NCBI GenBank assembly: GCA_022494885.1
Contig: JAGVSM010003768.1
Coordinates: 105,410-169,409 of the forward strand
Length of the DNA: 64,000 nucleotides
Direction of reading: 5' to 3'
Origin: Micrasema longulum
Lineage: Eukaryota > Arthropoda > Insecta > Trichoptera > Brachycentridae
The notes under the pieces were generated by a model that ran no database searches, was not told the DNA's origin, and saw only the letters and a list, made by a program, of their open reading frames with translations. A program made the position numbers and the translations under genes. Of the stretch, positions 46,295 to 58,924 are shown one piece after another. The first letter of the stretch is position 1. Each line of letters opens with the position of its first letter.

Positions 46295-46599
46295 GTAGGT
46301 TTACGCAATGCCCGATGATCACGATTCTTTTCAGGTCCACGCCGGAAGCTGAGACCGAACACTTTCGATAACGATTAAAACCTTGCGATGTTCCGATTCT
46401 CCAAATAACTATGCAAGAACCACTTTCACAATATTCACTTTCAACCTATTTCCTTATCAATGTTGTAACAAGCGCACAGGTGTCTGGTAGGTTCTAGTAG
46501 CAGTTTAGACACGTGTATGACCCATTTCACACGTATCGTCCGAATCAATACGGCACGGTAAAATTAGGGTGGATTTCCGTAATTATATTTATTTAAAAA

Positions 46600-46925
46600 A
46601 ATATTTAACCGCTACTCTCAGGTAAGAATCCTGCAGAAGGATATCGCGTGGAAATAGTCGGCCTCACGGCGAACTAGCTACTGCGTTTTCCTAACATTAA
46701 AAAAAAAATGAAACGGGTCCTAGGCCCATTTCACACCATAGTAAAAATCCATACGGCATATTAACAAAGCATAGGATGGATTGATACAGATTTTATTGTA
46801 ACTATTTTTATTTATTTAATGGCAGGCAAACGCACTATCCAGTACATCATAAAGCCGACTAATCTCCACTCGATTTCCCTTTGCAGGATATTTACCCAAA
46901 AGTAGCCGCTAAATAGTTTTGTTTT
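46600..46925. mobile_element. Two S2-type SINE leaders in inverted orientation
   Basis: Plus copy 46605-46710: ctctcaggtaagaatcctgc, agaaggatatcgcgtgg, agtcggcctcacggcg. Minus copy 46808-46922: inverted cgactaatctccactcgatt and ttgcaggatatttaccc, with an aaataaataaa-type tail at 46806 (minus sense). They face each other about 100 bp apart, some 300 bp after the putative first coding exon. Confidence 0.55.
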
Positions 46926-48179
46926 TAACACAAAAAAGATATGATACACGTCAATCCATCCTAATTTCACTGGGCCGTGTGGAGTTGTTACGTAGTGAAA
47001 AGGGTCAAGCCGTAATACTGTTGTAGAAACCGAGAAAGAGTAAATCACTTATCTACTGAACATTTCACATAAGTTATATACATGTATAAATTAAAGAAAA
47101 TCAACGCAGCTTATTACGCACACGTTTATGTAATATGTTTGTTTATACTGAGCATATCTATATCGCTTGCCCAGAGCAACAGGGAGATATCTCCGAAGAA
47201 CATATTCTGATATAATCGGACTTTGAGGTGTGCAAATGGTCTGTCTGAATGAACTTATTTGAAGTGGATAATGAATACCATTTCACCAGGCGCGTGCGGT
47301 GAATATTATCAGTAGGGATGCTGACAAAAAATAATCATGTCCTTATTTTTAGTAGGCAGTAATTAAAATCACTATAGCATAGAATCACTTATATGAAAAC
47401 GATGCTACATAAATTTTCTATAAGTACCTAAAACTCGAGATGTTCTTGAATTTTGGTCAAATTTCAATAACACGCTATTTAAATCTTTATAATTTATGTT
47501 ATAAGAGTCGTTTTTTCTTTGCATTACACAAGTTGGATGCTCTTATCTCTACGAGTCTTGTAGAACAATATGACAACGTTATGAACCTTAATACGCGTGC
47601 GCGAAAATCCGATCATTTGTAATAGGACTGGACTCAAAATGAAGAGTTTTATCCAGATTCCGGCGTATCTAACGAATGCTATTAAGTCCAAGGTACCTTG
47701 ATATTCAGTACGTTGATATAGGAAATGCACAAACGTAGGTTGGAATGCGATAATTTTAGGAATAATTCCTTTTTTTTCTTAGATAAATTATATTAATCAA
47801 TATTTTTTTTCCCTTTTCCCTCATCAATAATTACGGTATCTATATTATTACTAATGTAAGGCTAATAAATAACTGGTTCTTGCTTTATCAGAAGACAAAC
47901 GAGTCCCCGCATCCTAAAGGAATTCTCTTAAAACGCCCCTCTGGCTTTTTAACCCTCCAAAGAATGAGTATCGTTTTTATAGACAGTTTATTGAATGGCT
48001 AGTTTATTGGGCTTCGAATAATTTCATAGTCGTGTGTTATATTTTGTTTGAACAGGTTGTTCTTGAAATACCCGCATTACAAAAATGTGTCATTTTATTC
48101 AAACTATATAAAGACAGTAAGACCGAACGCAAATATGCCGTTTAAAGGCATTATTCATTATTTATTTTTATTTGATTGT

Positions 48180-48330
48180 TGGAAAAACTAAATACATGGG
48201 AATAGGAAGAAAAAAACAAGCCCATTGATGAATGTATATTATATAGATGGCGAAACTATCGAAAAAGTGGATGAAATGAAGTATTTGGGTATAATATAGG
48301 CTCAAAATAAAAACTTTGAGCATGTTTTCA
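48180..48330 (+). mobile_element. LINE polymerase fragment
   Basis: Plus reading shows KTKYMGIGRKK and then DGETIEKVDEMKYLGII, the YLG(I/V) motif that follows the catalytic box in LINE polymerases (compare EEYKYLGIFID at 38000). Only about 45 codons remain. Confidence 0.65.
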
Positions 48331-49207
48331 AAAAAAAAAATTTTTTCTCGGTAGATTAAGGAACTAATTAGATGGAAACTATTCCACATATAAATTAATG
48401 CTCTGCAGTTTTATTTTTAGCCTTATACTTTTTTATGTATATATTTTAACAGTATACTTTTTTTGCATGTGGAATACACATAGAAAACATAAAATAAACT
48501 GAGAAATTTACCAAATTTAAAAACAGTAGGTTTAAAACACTACACGTATATTTAATTTCTGTCTGTTTAAATATATATTCCTTTATATATATATAATTCC
48601 TCTGCACGTGTGATGTCACTGAACTTCTCCTAAACGTTTTAACCGATTTACGTGTAGTTTTCAGCGAAATGTAGATCTTTGCGCTGCGCGTGTTCGTAGA
48701 TATTAAAATTTTCAATCGAATGTAAAGAATAACTTAGCAGCATAAATCTTTTCTTCATCAACCTACCAGGGTTGCATTCGACGAAAATGCATATACAAAA
48801 TATGGAAGGATGTTTTTTTTTTGTGTTTAAAATAAGTTTGTTTTTGAATGTTTATAAACAACATTCGCTTTTTATGGATCCCAATCAGATTATTTCCTTA
48901 CATTCCTTATAATTTCTTCCCATTTATTTATTTTTACTGGATTTTCGGTAATACTAAAATAATATTAACTGTAATTTAATACATTTTTGAAAATCGTATT
49001 CATGAATAAAGTGCACCCCTGTTGATAAGACGAGCCGAGTTCGACATTATCAAAAAGAATTCTATATTTGAAAATTAATTATCTTATGTTTTGGAATTCA
49101 ACCATAAACAATTACCTAGATACCTACTTATCAATGAAAAGTCTTTTTCCAAGGTAATAGCAGGCAAGCCATGGTTCGGGCAGGACAACGTCTGTCGGGT
49201 TCGCAAG

Positions 49208-49230
49208 TATATATATATATATATATATAA
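49208..49230. repeat. AT microsatellite
   Basis: An uninterrupted run of ta units of 23 bases or so. Confidence 0.9.
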
Positions 49231-49875
49231 ATATTATAAAACGTACTAAAAATAAAAATAATCTACATATTGGTATTTCAAAATTGGTTTGGCCGAATGA
49301 CAAAATTCGTATTCATATTATTAATTTTATAATAACAAAATATTGAATAGCACGTCAGATAGGTGCATATCGAATAAAAGCAAAATAAAATTATCATCTA
49401 ACCAATGCAAGTAAAAGCGAGACAATATTAAGTTGTTAAATAAACAAATAAACAAATACAAAAATGAAACATTAACTGACCGTTAACTTTTTTGGTTAGG
49501 GCGTTAGGAGCTTAAACTTAAAACTTAAACTTAAGCTTTCACTGTACGCATATGTATGATATTATTAAGACTGTTTGATTAGAGATTTACGTATGTATTA
49601 TTAACCTAATTCAGAAATATAAAAATTGCAATGAAATATTTTGTTCACTGTGAGGCATGCGGCATGCGTGTATAGTTTGTATTTACATAACGTAAGCTAT
49701 ACGTGGTCAATTGTCGTTACTTTTTGGTGAGTTTTTTTTTTCTTCAATAAATTTAGTCCAACTGAAACCGGCTACTTGTACTTGTCATGCAAAATCTTGT
49801 TTCTAAGGCGTGATAAATGTATTACGTATTTTAAAAAAAAATAAAACAATGCGGGCGATACACATGCTATCTTAC

Positions 49876-49878
<3 letters not shown>

Positions 49879-49912
<34 letters not shown>
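49879..49912. repeat. AT microsatellite
   Basis: An uninterrupted run of at units, about 34 bases, the longest in the window. Confidence 0.9.
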
Positions 49913-49915
<3 letters not shown>

Positions 49916-50020
49916 AAGCGATTATGCGCAGCTTACCGTTATATTCTACTATCGATAATAATGTTTTATATTAACTATATTAATGGGAGAATAAATAAAA
50001 TAATTATAAATTGTTATATA

Positions 50021-50260
50021 TTCGACAATGTTTGAGTATGTCCAAATGCTTGACTGGCTGGATTTCCTCCCCAGGGAGTTGCTCTTTTACTTCACAAAAG
50101 TCAACAGATGGAAGAGTTGAGGAAATGCGGATGTTCAAACGTGGGCAGAATGGTGAATGTTACACAGTGTGTAAAGTGGCCACTTAAACCAGCCAATGAC
50201 AGATCATACGCCCTGTAAATGCCTAGACTTCCATATTCCCATCTCAAAAATGTTTTCCGT
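50021..50260. repeat. Dispersed repeat R5, copy 2
   Basis: Carries tatgtccaaatg, ctggctggatttcctcccca, gggagtt and then, in inverted sense relative to 15205-15360, gtggccacttaaaccagcca and gccctgtaaatgcctagac. Confidence 0.55.
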
Positions 50261-50354
50261 CTCTGTTGACTTAAATTTAAATGTTACACACTCCTCTAAA
50301 AATAAATATACCCCCAAGCAAGGCTTCGCGACCTACAGGAAAAACACTAATATC

Positions 50355-50581
50355 ATCATTCCCTTTCCGCACCTAATGGCGCATAGGACACTGCATTGGT
50401 ACACCAATCGCAGCGTATCTTGATTATTTTTGTTACATGAAGGTAAGAGGCCCAGTCTTGCGCTTCAGATACCAGTCCAGGGAAGTATTCTAGTGTAAAA
50501 ACATCATTTAAATCAATTTTTCATATTAACCATCTCGGGAATCGAACCCGAGACCTCTAGCTTGGTAGGCAAGCGTGCTGT
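50355..50581 (-). mobile_element. SINE family S1, nearly full copy, cut by MITE M1
   Basis: Minus orientation: tail first (catcattccctttccgcacc), body (cagataccagtccaggg), and the B box tcgggaatcgaacccgaga at 50531. The head is cut at about 50581 after aagcgtgctg, where the MITE begins; the A box beyond this point is lost. Confidence 0.8.
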
Positions 50582-50909
50582 TTAAAGAAAACCCTGTCAC
50601 ATCCGAAACCACTATTATCAGTATGAGCCAGAAGACATATTGGCACATTAAAATATTTTTTTAGAACAAATAAAATTTAAAAAAATAAAATATCAAAAAA
50701 AGCAAATGGTTGCTTATTTCTGCAGGGGTTAAACGAGGAGGGGGGAGGGGGGGGGGTCTGGTACTGCGCCGCGCTCCCCTCACTTCTCCCCTGCAGAAGG
50801 AAGCAACCATTTGTTTTTTTAAATATTTTTTTAAATATGCTAACATGTCTTCTTGCCCATACTGATCATCGTGGTTTCGGATGTGACAGGGTTTAAAGAA
50901 CACTCTGTA
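50582..50909. mobile_element. Foldback MITE family M1, copy 2, with altered left end
   Basis: About 90% like the copy at 39609: gtcacatccgaaaccacta, aagacatattggcac, the G-rich/C-rich centre with a longer G run (50741-50757), and a right end tttaaagaacactctgta. At the left the expected cagggtgttc is missing and the sequence starts tttaaagaaaaccctg. A minus-strand 84-codon frame over the centre is chance. Confidence 0.8.
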
Positions 50910-51015
50910 TAACACTGATACTTGTATAAGGCATAGGTATCATATCAAAATAGTTAGCGAAATTCCGAAACTAAAAACAACATACCCTTTTCCACTGTGT
51001 TTATGAAATTTTTAT

Positions 51016-51083
51016 AAAATAGTGTTTAGGACATTTTCATTAAATAGTGTTTAGGACATTTTCATTAAATAGTGTTTAGGACA
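51016..51083. repeat. 25-bp tandem repeat, 2.7 units
   Basis: The unit attaaatagtgtttaggac-attttc is repeated head to tail; the first unit has a changed start. Confidence 0.85.
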
Positions 51084-52439
51084 AAGGCTGTAAACCACAA
51101 CACTAGAAACGCTGTTTCATTATTTTAAACATTTTAAAAACAATTACGTACGTAATACACATTTTAGCAAAAATATCTAAATTGAAAACCCACGTTGGCT
51201 TAAATCTTTTTGCTAGAATGTTTATTGTAAGACCTATGCAATTGGTTAAAAACACAAAAAATAATACGACATCGATCTTAATTATGATTTGAAGTCTTTG
51301 TCCTAAATAGAGACGTTAAGATAAAACCTTTAATTCACTTATATTTTAATGTATTTGTTTTTTTAAGTTACACTACCAATTCTTAAAAAAATTCTTATAA
51401 AAATATTTATGAACAACATATTTACAAGTGTGTTTTGAATTGATTCATGAATGTTATTGTTGTTCGCTAGTTACTTGATTTATTTTACATTTAATGGCAT
51501 TTTCATTGTCAAATATGTTATTACAATTATGTTACATTTAATTTATAGAAGTAGTAAATGATAACCAACTTACTATCGAGGTTATTTTTTTATTGTAAGT
51601 GAACATGCGTTAAATTGAATCACGATAATATCTATTTTGTTTTAAAAAATCGATTTGCGATTCGTTTTGTGACGCCAATTTCGTATTGCCACTTTGTTTT
51701 ACTCGTCAAGTAAAATCCCCTTTATATGCATTAAACTAAATTATAAAACTCGTTACCACATATAACTCGGCTCGTTGATTTTCTTTTTATGCCCTCAGAA
51801 AGTTTTTATGTTTTTCTTCGTTAGATAGATATTAGACAACTACACTTAAAAAATTGTACAAAAAATATGTAATTAGTTGTGCTTTTATTTTCACTTCCTA
51901 ATTCACAAAAGTCTTTTGATATGATCTTGTTCTTATGTATGTGTTTGTATATGACCCAAACATTTCCGTTTTTATTTTTTTAATTATAAATTCATTGCAT
52001 GAATAAGTATACATATTTAATACCAGGGAATATATTAAAACTAATACAGGTGTCCTCTGGTTAGGATAGTCCCCATCTAACATGGCTCAGCCTGTTTTAG
52101 AGAGTGGAAAAATATTTATTAAAAAAAACATCCTTAAATTTTCCACGTCTGTTAACTCATTCTTAGGATGCTTACGTGGCCACTGTTCTTTGTTTATATT
52201 TTGTAGTATTCTAGACGTCAGGATTTCATTTTTAATTATCTAATAAATGTTCATATTTCTTATTGCTCCGTTTTTCTTTAAATACAATTTTAAAAATATT
52301 TTTCGTCTACTTCGATAAATCAATGCAGTAACGTATCGATATCTGTAACGAATAAATTTTATTTGATTTATCAAACAAACTTAAAATTAAATTTTTCCTT
52401 CCACAATATGCGTACTATATCATTTTATTTTTTTAAGCC

Positions 52440-52634
52440 AATCAACAGGCTTAAGTAAGCCCTAATAGTTTGGCAATAATGAGTAATACTTAATCTAATC
52501 ATTCTTAAAATCTACTTCAATTAACAAAGTGTATAATTAACAAAAGGTATGTATATATCATAATCTAGGCGGAAATGGCAAGTGTGACACTGCGAGTCAG
52601 GAGAGACAACACCGCTTGCTTCTTAAATGCCTCT
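52440..52634 (+). repeat. Dispersed repeat R6, copy 2 (uninterrupted)
   Basis: Shares left block (ggcttaagtaagccctaata, cattcttaaaatc) and right block (gtcaggagagacaacaccgc, ttgcttctt) with 17930-18640, without the LINE inserted there. It shows the empty state of the site. Confidence 0.5.
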
Positions 52635-52797
52635 CCTTGCTGTAGGAACACTATATAACGGCTAACTGAAATTGAACATGTTAAATACTAAGGACTAACA
52701 ATAGACAGACAATTTGCCCTTGCTGTAGGAACACTATATAACGGCTAACTGAAATTGAACATGTTAAATACTAAGGACTAACAATAGACAGACAATT
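52635..52797. repeat. 83-bp tandem duplication
   Basis: The block starting ccttgctgtaggaacac at 52635 is repeated exactly from 52718 on, both ending with atagacagacaatt. Since 83 is not a multiple of three, it breaks the LINE frame that starts within it (LTIDRQ). Confidence 0.9.
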
Positions 52798-53440
52798 GAC
52801 ATGGACAATTCATATCAACAATTTAATTAGCAAAGTGGCGACTTTATCGAGTCTATTTTTTTAAATCAAAAACTTTGTTCCAATACAGGAAATTTTTTAA
52901 ATGTATGAAGCCTATGTAAAAACTAAAATATGTTATATGCAACTACTATGGGGAACAGGAAATCAAAATGACATAAACAGACTACAAAGACAGCAAAATA
53001 AAATATTAAAGTTAGTTACCTTCCCTATCTAACAGCAACTAAAGAACTTTTTGAACAAACTAAACAATTAAATGTAACTGAACTCTTTAAACTAGAATCT
53101 TTAAAATTTGTACATAAATTAGCCACTGATGTAATTGTAGACGAAGAATTAAAACTTGATAAAAACTGTATTAAACATGAACACAATACGAGAATATCAG
53201 AAAAATATCATATACAATCTTTTAAAACGAGAAAAGGACAATCGAGACTTATAAACCATGGACTGAAATTATACAACAATCTACCAGACAAAACTAAACA
53301 AAAGACTCAGACAACATTTACAAAAGATGTTAAAAATATTATTATTAACAGTAGAATATGAATTTTAAAAGTGAAAATATTTGGTTAAATGTATTTAACC
53401 CGTAAGGGTTTATCAATGAAATTTACATAAAAAAAATTAA
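52660..53440 (+). mobile_element. LINE 3' part, family L4, decayed
   Basis: Plus reading across frames: LTIDRQ-TWTIHINNLISKVATL (after the catalytic domain), then MQLLWGTG, LQRQQNKILK, TKELFEQTKQLNVTELFKLE, KFVHKLA and TRKGQSRLINHGLKLYNNLP-KTKQKT, ending in an iinsrI stop near 53360. Then acccgtaagggtttatc and an A-rich end. This order (HI--L--K, LW--, Q--iLK, KGLKLYN-LP) is normal for jockey/CR1-like ORF2 ends. Stops near 52853 and a shift make it dead. The same family is at 61030 in minus. Confidence 0.7.
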
Positions 53441-54594
53441 AAAAATATTATATAAAGGCACAAGCTCCGCATTTAATAATTAAATTTTTAGAAATGTGAT
53501 ACAGGACATGATACATAGTACAATTAAAACAATACGATGTTTTAAAATATATTTCAACAACAACTTTCAGCTGAAATCGTTCGCAGTTTGAACCGAAGGG
53601 TATAAAAATATAAAATCCCAGCTTTTAATATATTCCTATCGATATTACCTAAGAACACTTTGTGATGAGGTGACCATTCTCATTAACACTATAGTCTGCT
53701 TAAGCTGATCGAACATTGCTAAAAAATCACACTGGCCAGTTCGTATTTTGAGCTTAGCAACAAGTTAGCGGGGAAGAACTAGACTTTATTATCTCCATAA
53801 CAAAGCTGTTAGCTTCGTTATCTGTGCGAGTCTACAGAATATTATAATAATATGAACATACCTAATACATTATCTGTCCAACTAACTCGCATTCATATCC
53901 ATACTGGTTTCAATTAGCCAATTTCATCTACCGAAGCAGAACTCGCGATAAAAGCCTTGATCATCTTATTAATTGTCCAGGAAGTGGTTTGTGAATTTTA
54001 ATTTATTAGCCAATAATATAATTCCGCTAGTATTTTGCACTTTATTCGCTATTGTGTTAGTGTTAAATCAACAAAGACTTTGTGACGTAATTTAACTTAT
54101 TTGAAAATATTGAATTACATATAACGAGCCTATTGCAGGCGAAGAGAACCGAATGGTAAAATGGTCAAACTTTTATATTCAAAGTTTTTACTCTGTAAGC
54201 TTTTTACTTTGGATTTTTAGATATATTTAGGTTTTTAGATTATACTGATTACAAAAATGTGATATTAACAGTGAGTTTACTTCACGTTTTAAATATCAGG
54301 TAGTTCACTTCACCCGCAATGGACTCATATTAGCATTGACATCGTCAAAAGGGGTTGTCTAATAACCGGAAGTTCGAACATCGGATTGTTAGTTAGCGAT
54401 GTTACCTTCTGCTATTAATCACTCCATCTCTTGCAGGTTTCGGCAGTCAATCGATTTGCTATTTGTTGTATTATTCTCATTTTTTCTTTAGTAGAATGCG
54501 ATAACCGAGACGTATGTACAATGTAGATAACAATATAATGCCCAATAATTCATCCCTGCATCGCTAAACCGTTTGTTTGATTTCTGCAAACTGT

Positions 54595-54645
54595 CAAAGC
54601 TGAGAACCAGCCACGGTAGGACGCGGTTGAAAGTTCTCAGCTTTG
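54595..54645. other. Perfect 13-bp hairpin
   Basis: caaagctgagaac at 54595-54607 and its exact reverse complement at 54633-54645, loop 25 bases with a GC-rich centre. It could be a structured RNA element, a small foldback or chance. Confidence 0.6.
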
Positions 54646-55162
54646 AATTATGTTTAGTTGAATCGTAACATAATATATGAAGTTATACTATTTTTACTAT
54701 TGTAGAAATATTTATAGTATGAACTATGAATATAAAAATAGACAACAATTCACTTTTCAATCAGGTTTTCTTTCCTAGTAAGGCGTTTGTATCAGTCTTA
54801 ACACGAAATTTAAGTCGTATTCAGATTTGTATTTCTCCTTTTACAAATATGCTACATTGAATTGACGCGTTAATTTATGGCGGTAGCTGATGGGTAGTTA
54901 TTTTTTAATTATTTTTATTTATTATGATCAATCGATCAATCCCATGTTTGTTCCCGAATGGTGCATATGTCATCCGCAAATTGCCTTCGGGATGCTCTGT
55001 CGGAAGATGACTGTATTGGCTCCAAATTTATATTTTCCGTATTTAATATCAAACAACAAAAAAATCGGCAAAATTTGTATAATGTACTCAGTAGCGTGCC
55101 TAGGGTTTACGAGTAAGGCAAGCCCATATATATATTTTTAAATCCACATGTGGTGTAATTCC

Positions 55163-55415
55163 CTGACGGCCTCATAGTATAGTGGTCAGCGCATTTGCCT
55201 ACCATGCAAAAGGTCTCAGGTTCGATTTCCGACATGGTTGATTTGAAATATTTATTTTAAAAGGTGTTTTTACACTAGAATGTCTCATAGTCCCTGGACT
55301 GGTACTTAAAGCGTAAGACTGATTATCTTATTTTCATGTAGCAAAAAAGATTAAGATATACTGCGATTGCAGTCCTCTATGCACCATTAGGTGCGGAAAA
55401 GGAATGATGATGAAT
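55163..55415 (+). mobile_element. SINE family S1, full copy
   Basis: Head cctcatagtatagtggtcag, B box aggttcgatttcc, body ccctggactggtacttaaag, tail gcaccattaggtgcggaaaa followed by ggaatgatgatga. A short deletion removes the gtgtaccaatg part before the tail. Confidence 0.8.
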
Positions 55416-56589
55416 TCACTTTTGTGAAAACATGATGTATGCTTTCTTCACTACAGTTGTACAGTCTACAAAGCATCCAAAAGGTATATTATGACGAATA
55501 ACAATATTTTATGAAAATATGCATAGGATAATCTTTCTGAGTTCGTTTAAATAAACGAAATAAAGAAAACACAATATTATTTTATATAAAGTAATTCCTC
55601 AGATGAATAAATAAATAAATAAATAGATATCAACCATTACCAATAATACGTAACATTAATAAAATATAGCAAGCGTAGAGTTGAATAATAGTCATCGGAA
55701 CCCATAGATACATAAATATAATAAAGATAAATTATAATTGATATAGAATATTGGAAAAGGAAAAGGATAGTAGATAGGCAAATAAAAAAGAAACGTCGGC
55801 CATCTCCGAATTCTTTTTATATATGACGTTTGCACAAAATGAAGTAAATTATCATAAATCTTAACCAGTACGGGTATTTAATCAATGAAGATAAAAATAA
55901 CAGTTTAAAATTATCAAATTCCGCAAAAAAGAGCATAATAAACAATTATAAAGTTTGTTCGACACGAAATACAAGATACGCTCTCTGCCAACTTTACCTT
56001 AAAGAAGCTGGCTTCAGATTCCCATATAAAACTCAACATATACAGACAAACATTTTATGAGTTTACTGTTTGTTTACATGCGAATTGTACCGTGAAATAA
56101 GCCCCATAAGAACCCCACATGCGTGAGCGAGATGAGAAGACATGGTGTCGTTCGCGCACACGGATTTCATACGGTTCGGATCTCGGGATGCGTACAGTAC
56201 CAACGTCGAACAGATCTCTAATTCTCATTTGGCGCGAAATTTAAACAACGAAATGAATTATTTTTAAGCGTTTGGTCCAGATTTGGTAATTTTGAAATAA
56301 AATTAATAGGCAAACCCGGCTTATGGGCTTCTATGGAAATACCGCCACTGAATGTACTCGACTAACGATTTTATTTGGTGTAGTATAATAGTTCAGTCGT
56401 TAGCATTGATCATCAAGCGGTGTCACTTGTCCTTTTTACAAATGATTAGCAATGTCGCCTGCAAGTTTTTACTGCGATAATTAATCTATCCCCACTAATT
56501 AAAAGTTGTTCATAGTTCTTGTTTTACAGTATCCTTGAAATGGACATGTTTATTGTATCATTGTGAATAATATTACATGCCCCCTCAAT

Positions 56590-58380
56590 AGCCAGACCGC
56601 GGAGTGTTAACACATTTTTTGCCATCTCGAGGCGATCAAATCAGACATTACACTCATATCAAATAAGGAAGTTTTCTTCCGTGATAACAACGCAAAGATT
56701 TTCCCCTCTTTATAATACATTATTGACGTCAAATCGTATCAAATGTTACATTATGCAATTATAAAATGAAATATAATGTTTGCGATTCTCTCCTGATTTT
56801 TTTTTCTTTTTCTTCAGTGATTCAAATTTGCCATATTTAGGAACAATATTTTGTAAATGTTAATTTAAAAAACGTATTAAGTTTTTTTTTCGGATGTATG
56901 AAATTATTTAATGTACGCGCATGAACTTTTGGGTTTTCTAGCAATAAAATCATGATAATAAATACAAACGTATACACGATACACCAAATTAATTTTTGTT
57001 TTTCTGTTTCGAATTTAGCAAATGTTGTTAATGCGCTAGGAATTCCAAATGCATAATAATAGCGGCTACAACCTCATTCGCGAGCCCTTTATGATCGGTC
57101 CGCAGAACGCGTTTTTGCGCGTTTCCAGATTCAAGGCTTTTCCTGTACTAACGAATCTCGTTCGCCGCCTTCATTAATTCGCACATATTAATTATTAATA
57201 CCATTCTGCTAAATACGCGATTCCATTCCTAAAGGGCGTGGATGGTGTCGTAATATAACTTATGCTTACTATAACTAGCAACAACTCTGACTGTTCGTGA
57301 TTTTTTTGCGTGATTGATTCTATCTCTTCTTAAACCCTCTTAAACCCAATTCAACATTTAATCATTGAACAATATTTTTTCGTGCTTTCGTTCATTTACA
57401 TTTACCCTTTCCCATTTTCAACGTATTTCGCTCATTGCCATAGTTTTTCGATACATTTCCCGTAGTAAAAATAAGGCTTTCGTCTTCTTGTTGTCTTACT
57501 CCGCCTTCTAGTCGCTTTCGACTTCCCATCATATTCGCACTCCACGCATTTTTTCTCTTTAGCTCATCACATCTCGCGAATCTAAATGATAATCAATTAT
57601 CACGTTCAGCTTAACTTATTTCCCAAAAGTATCGATGTTTTACTAACTGCCTCAGGATTAGAAAACGCCAGCATACATTTGTTGTATCAGCAACCGATGC
57701 GATGTATCCAACCTGTACCTGTATGACGGAGAGACTAATTGCGATTTGTGAACTTCCTATCTTCTTGCAGAAGCACGTTTTGCAATCACGTTGTAGCTTG
57801 TAGCGCGTAAAACGGCCGGCCAACGTCTTCAATTATAATTGCCAAACAATTTAGTCCAATAACGACACGTCGTAAAACAAGTTTTGCAAACTAGAGGTGC
57901 TCTCGGTCAATTGTTGGGAACATTCAACGCGGACAGTATTATTCTTATGCCAATCTGTTATCGGTATTTGTATAAATCAAATTGAATCCAATGAAAGTGT
58001 CGATCTTCATAATATGGTTGTTTTTTCCTCGGAACGACTTTTGATTAAATTTATTATATTATTCATGATTTTACATACCATTTGACCTTACAGTTATAGT
58101 TGAATACTTGTGAACTCTGTTAATAATCACGGCCAGAAATTTCGTGGTCTCATTTGTCGTTCAATAAAAACGCAAAACATACTCGCCTTAAAGTCGCGTA
58201 CCGTCAAACAGTAATGTTGATATCAACTCCCACTCGGTAAGAAGTTTGAAGGTATGTTTAGGCGATTGTTGATTATTTCTCGTGTCCAAGGACGCAAATC
58301 GCGTCTATCATTCGGTTACCTCGTGGTCGCGTAATTTAAGTTACACAGCCACCGTCCGGCGCGGCGAGTTATCTCAGCGC
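56590..58380. other. Repeat-poor intronic stretch, moderately GC-rich in parts
   Basis: From about 56.6 to 58.4 kb I recognise no mobile-element remnants, unlike the rest. Patches at 57060-57130, 57700-57800 and 58310-58380 have more CG words. No open frame has protein-like content. Freedom from insertions can mark conserved enhancer sequence in a first intron; this is inference. Confidence 0.3.
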
Positions 58381-58659
58381 TTGCCGTTAAACTAGTTTAT
58401 TTTGGCTTTCGTGTCACACACAGGTACACGATACCTAGATACAAGAGTACAGGTAACAATAATTGATTTCGTTTTAGTACACTTGAGCAGAAATCTGCGA
58501 TGCGTAAGATTATTTTTGTATTCCCATGGACCGGTTTCAGTTCCGAGCGCTACGTCCTGTTTTTGTTTACCCCGTACAAGTTTTTGTTTTTGCATAAAAT
58601 AAAAAAAAAATTGTCATCGTTTTAATGTTTCAATACGAATACTCTTCTCGAGACAGACG

Positions 58660-58815
58660 CTTCGCCGTAGAGCGGTTGGTTAGACGGCAAACTGAAAAAT
58701 CCAATAATTTTTTTTTCTCAATTTGTCTGGGTGTTGTCTATTTTTCATAACATCCTTCCATATACTCTTTTTTTTTCACCTGCTGACAATCTTTTAAAAT
58801 AGAGGCGGGTTATTC
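58660..58815 (+). mobile_element. SINE family S3, copy 1 (decayed)
   Basis: Shares with 60753-60960: gccgta-agcggttggttaga, cggcaaactg, then tttttctcaattt-gtctggg, tgttgt, tccttccat, cacctgctgacaa and gaggcgggtt. The B box region has been lost. Confidence 0.65.
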
Positions 58816-58924
58816 CTTAAAAAATATTCTTAATTTACGATGCAATTCTGATAAAAGTTCCAAATTAACTGTTATCCATAACAATCATTACACCAACTAG
58901 CAATAGGACAGCCCTCGATAATAA

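Noticed and set aside
50661..50915. 84-codon minus-strand frame with a Pro run
   Set aside because: It lies across the C-rich centre of a MITE and has no partner in the other copy.
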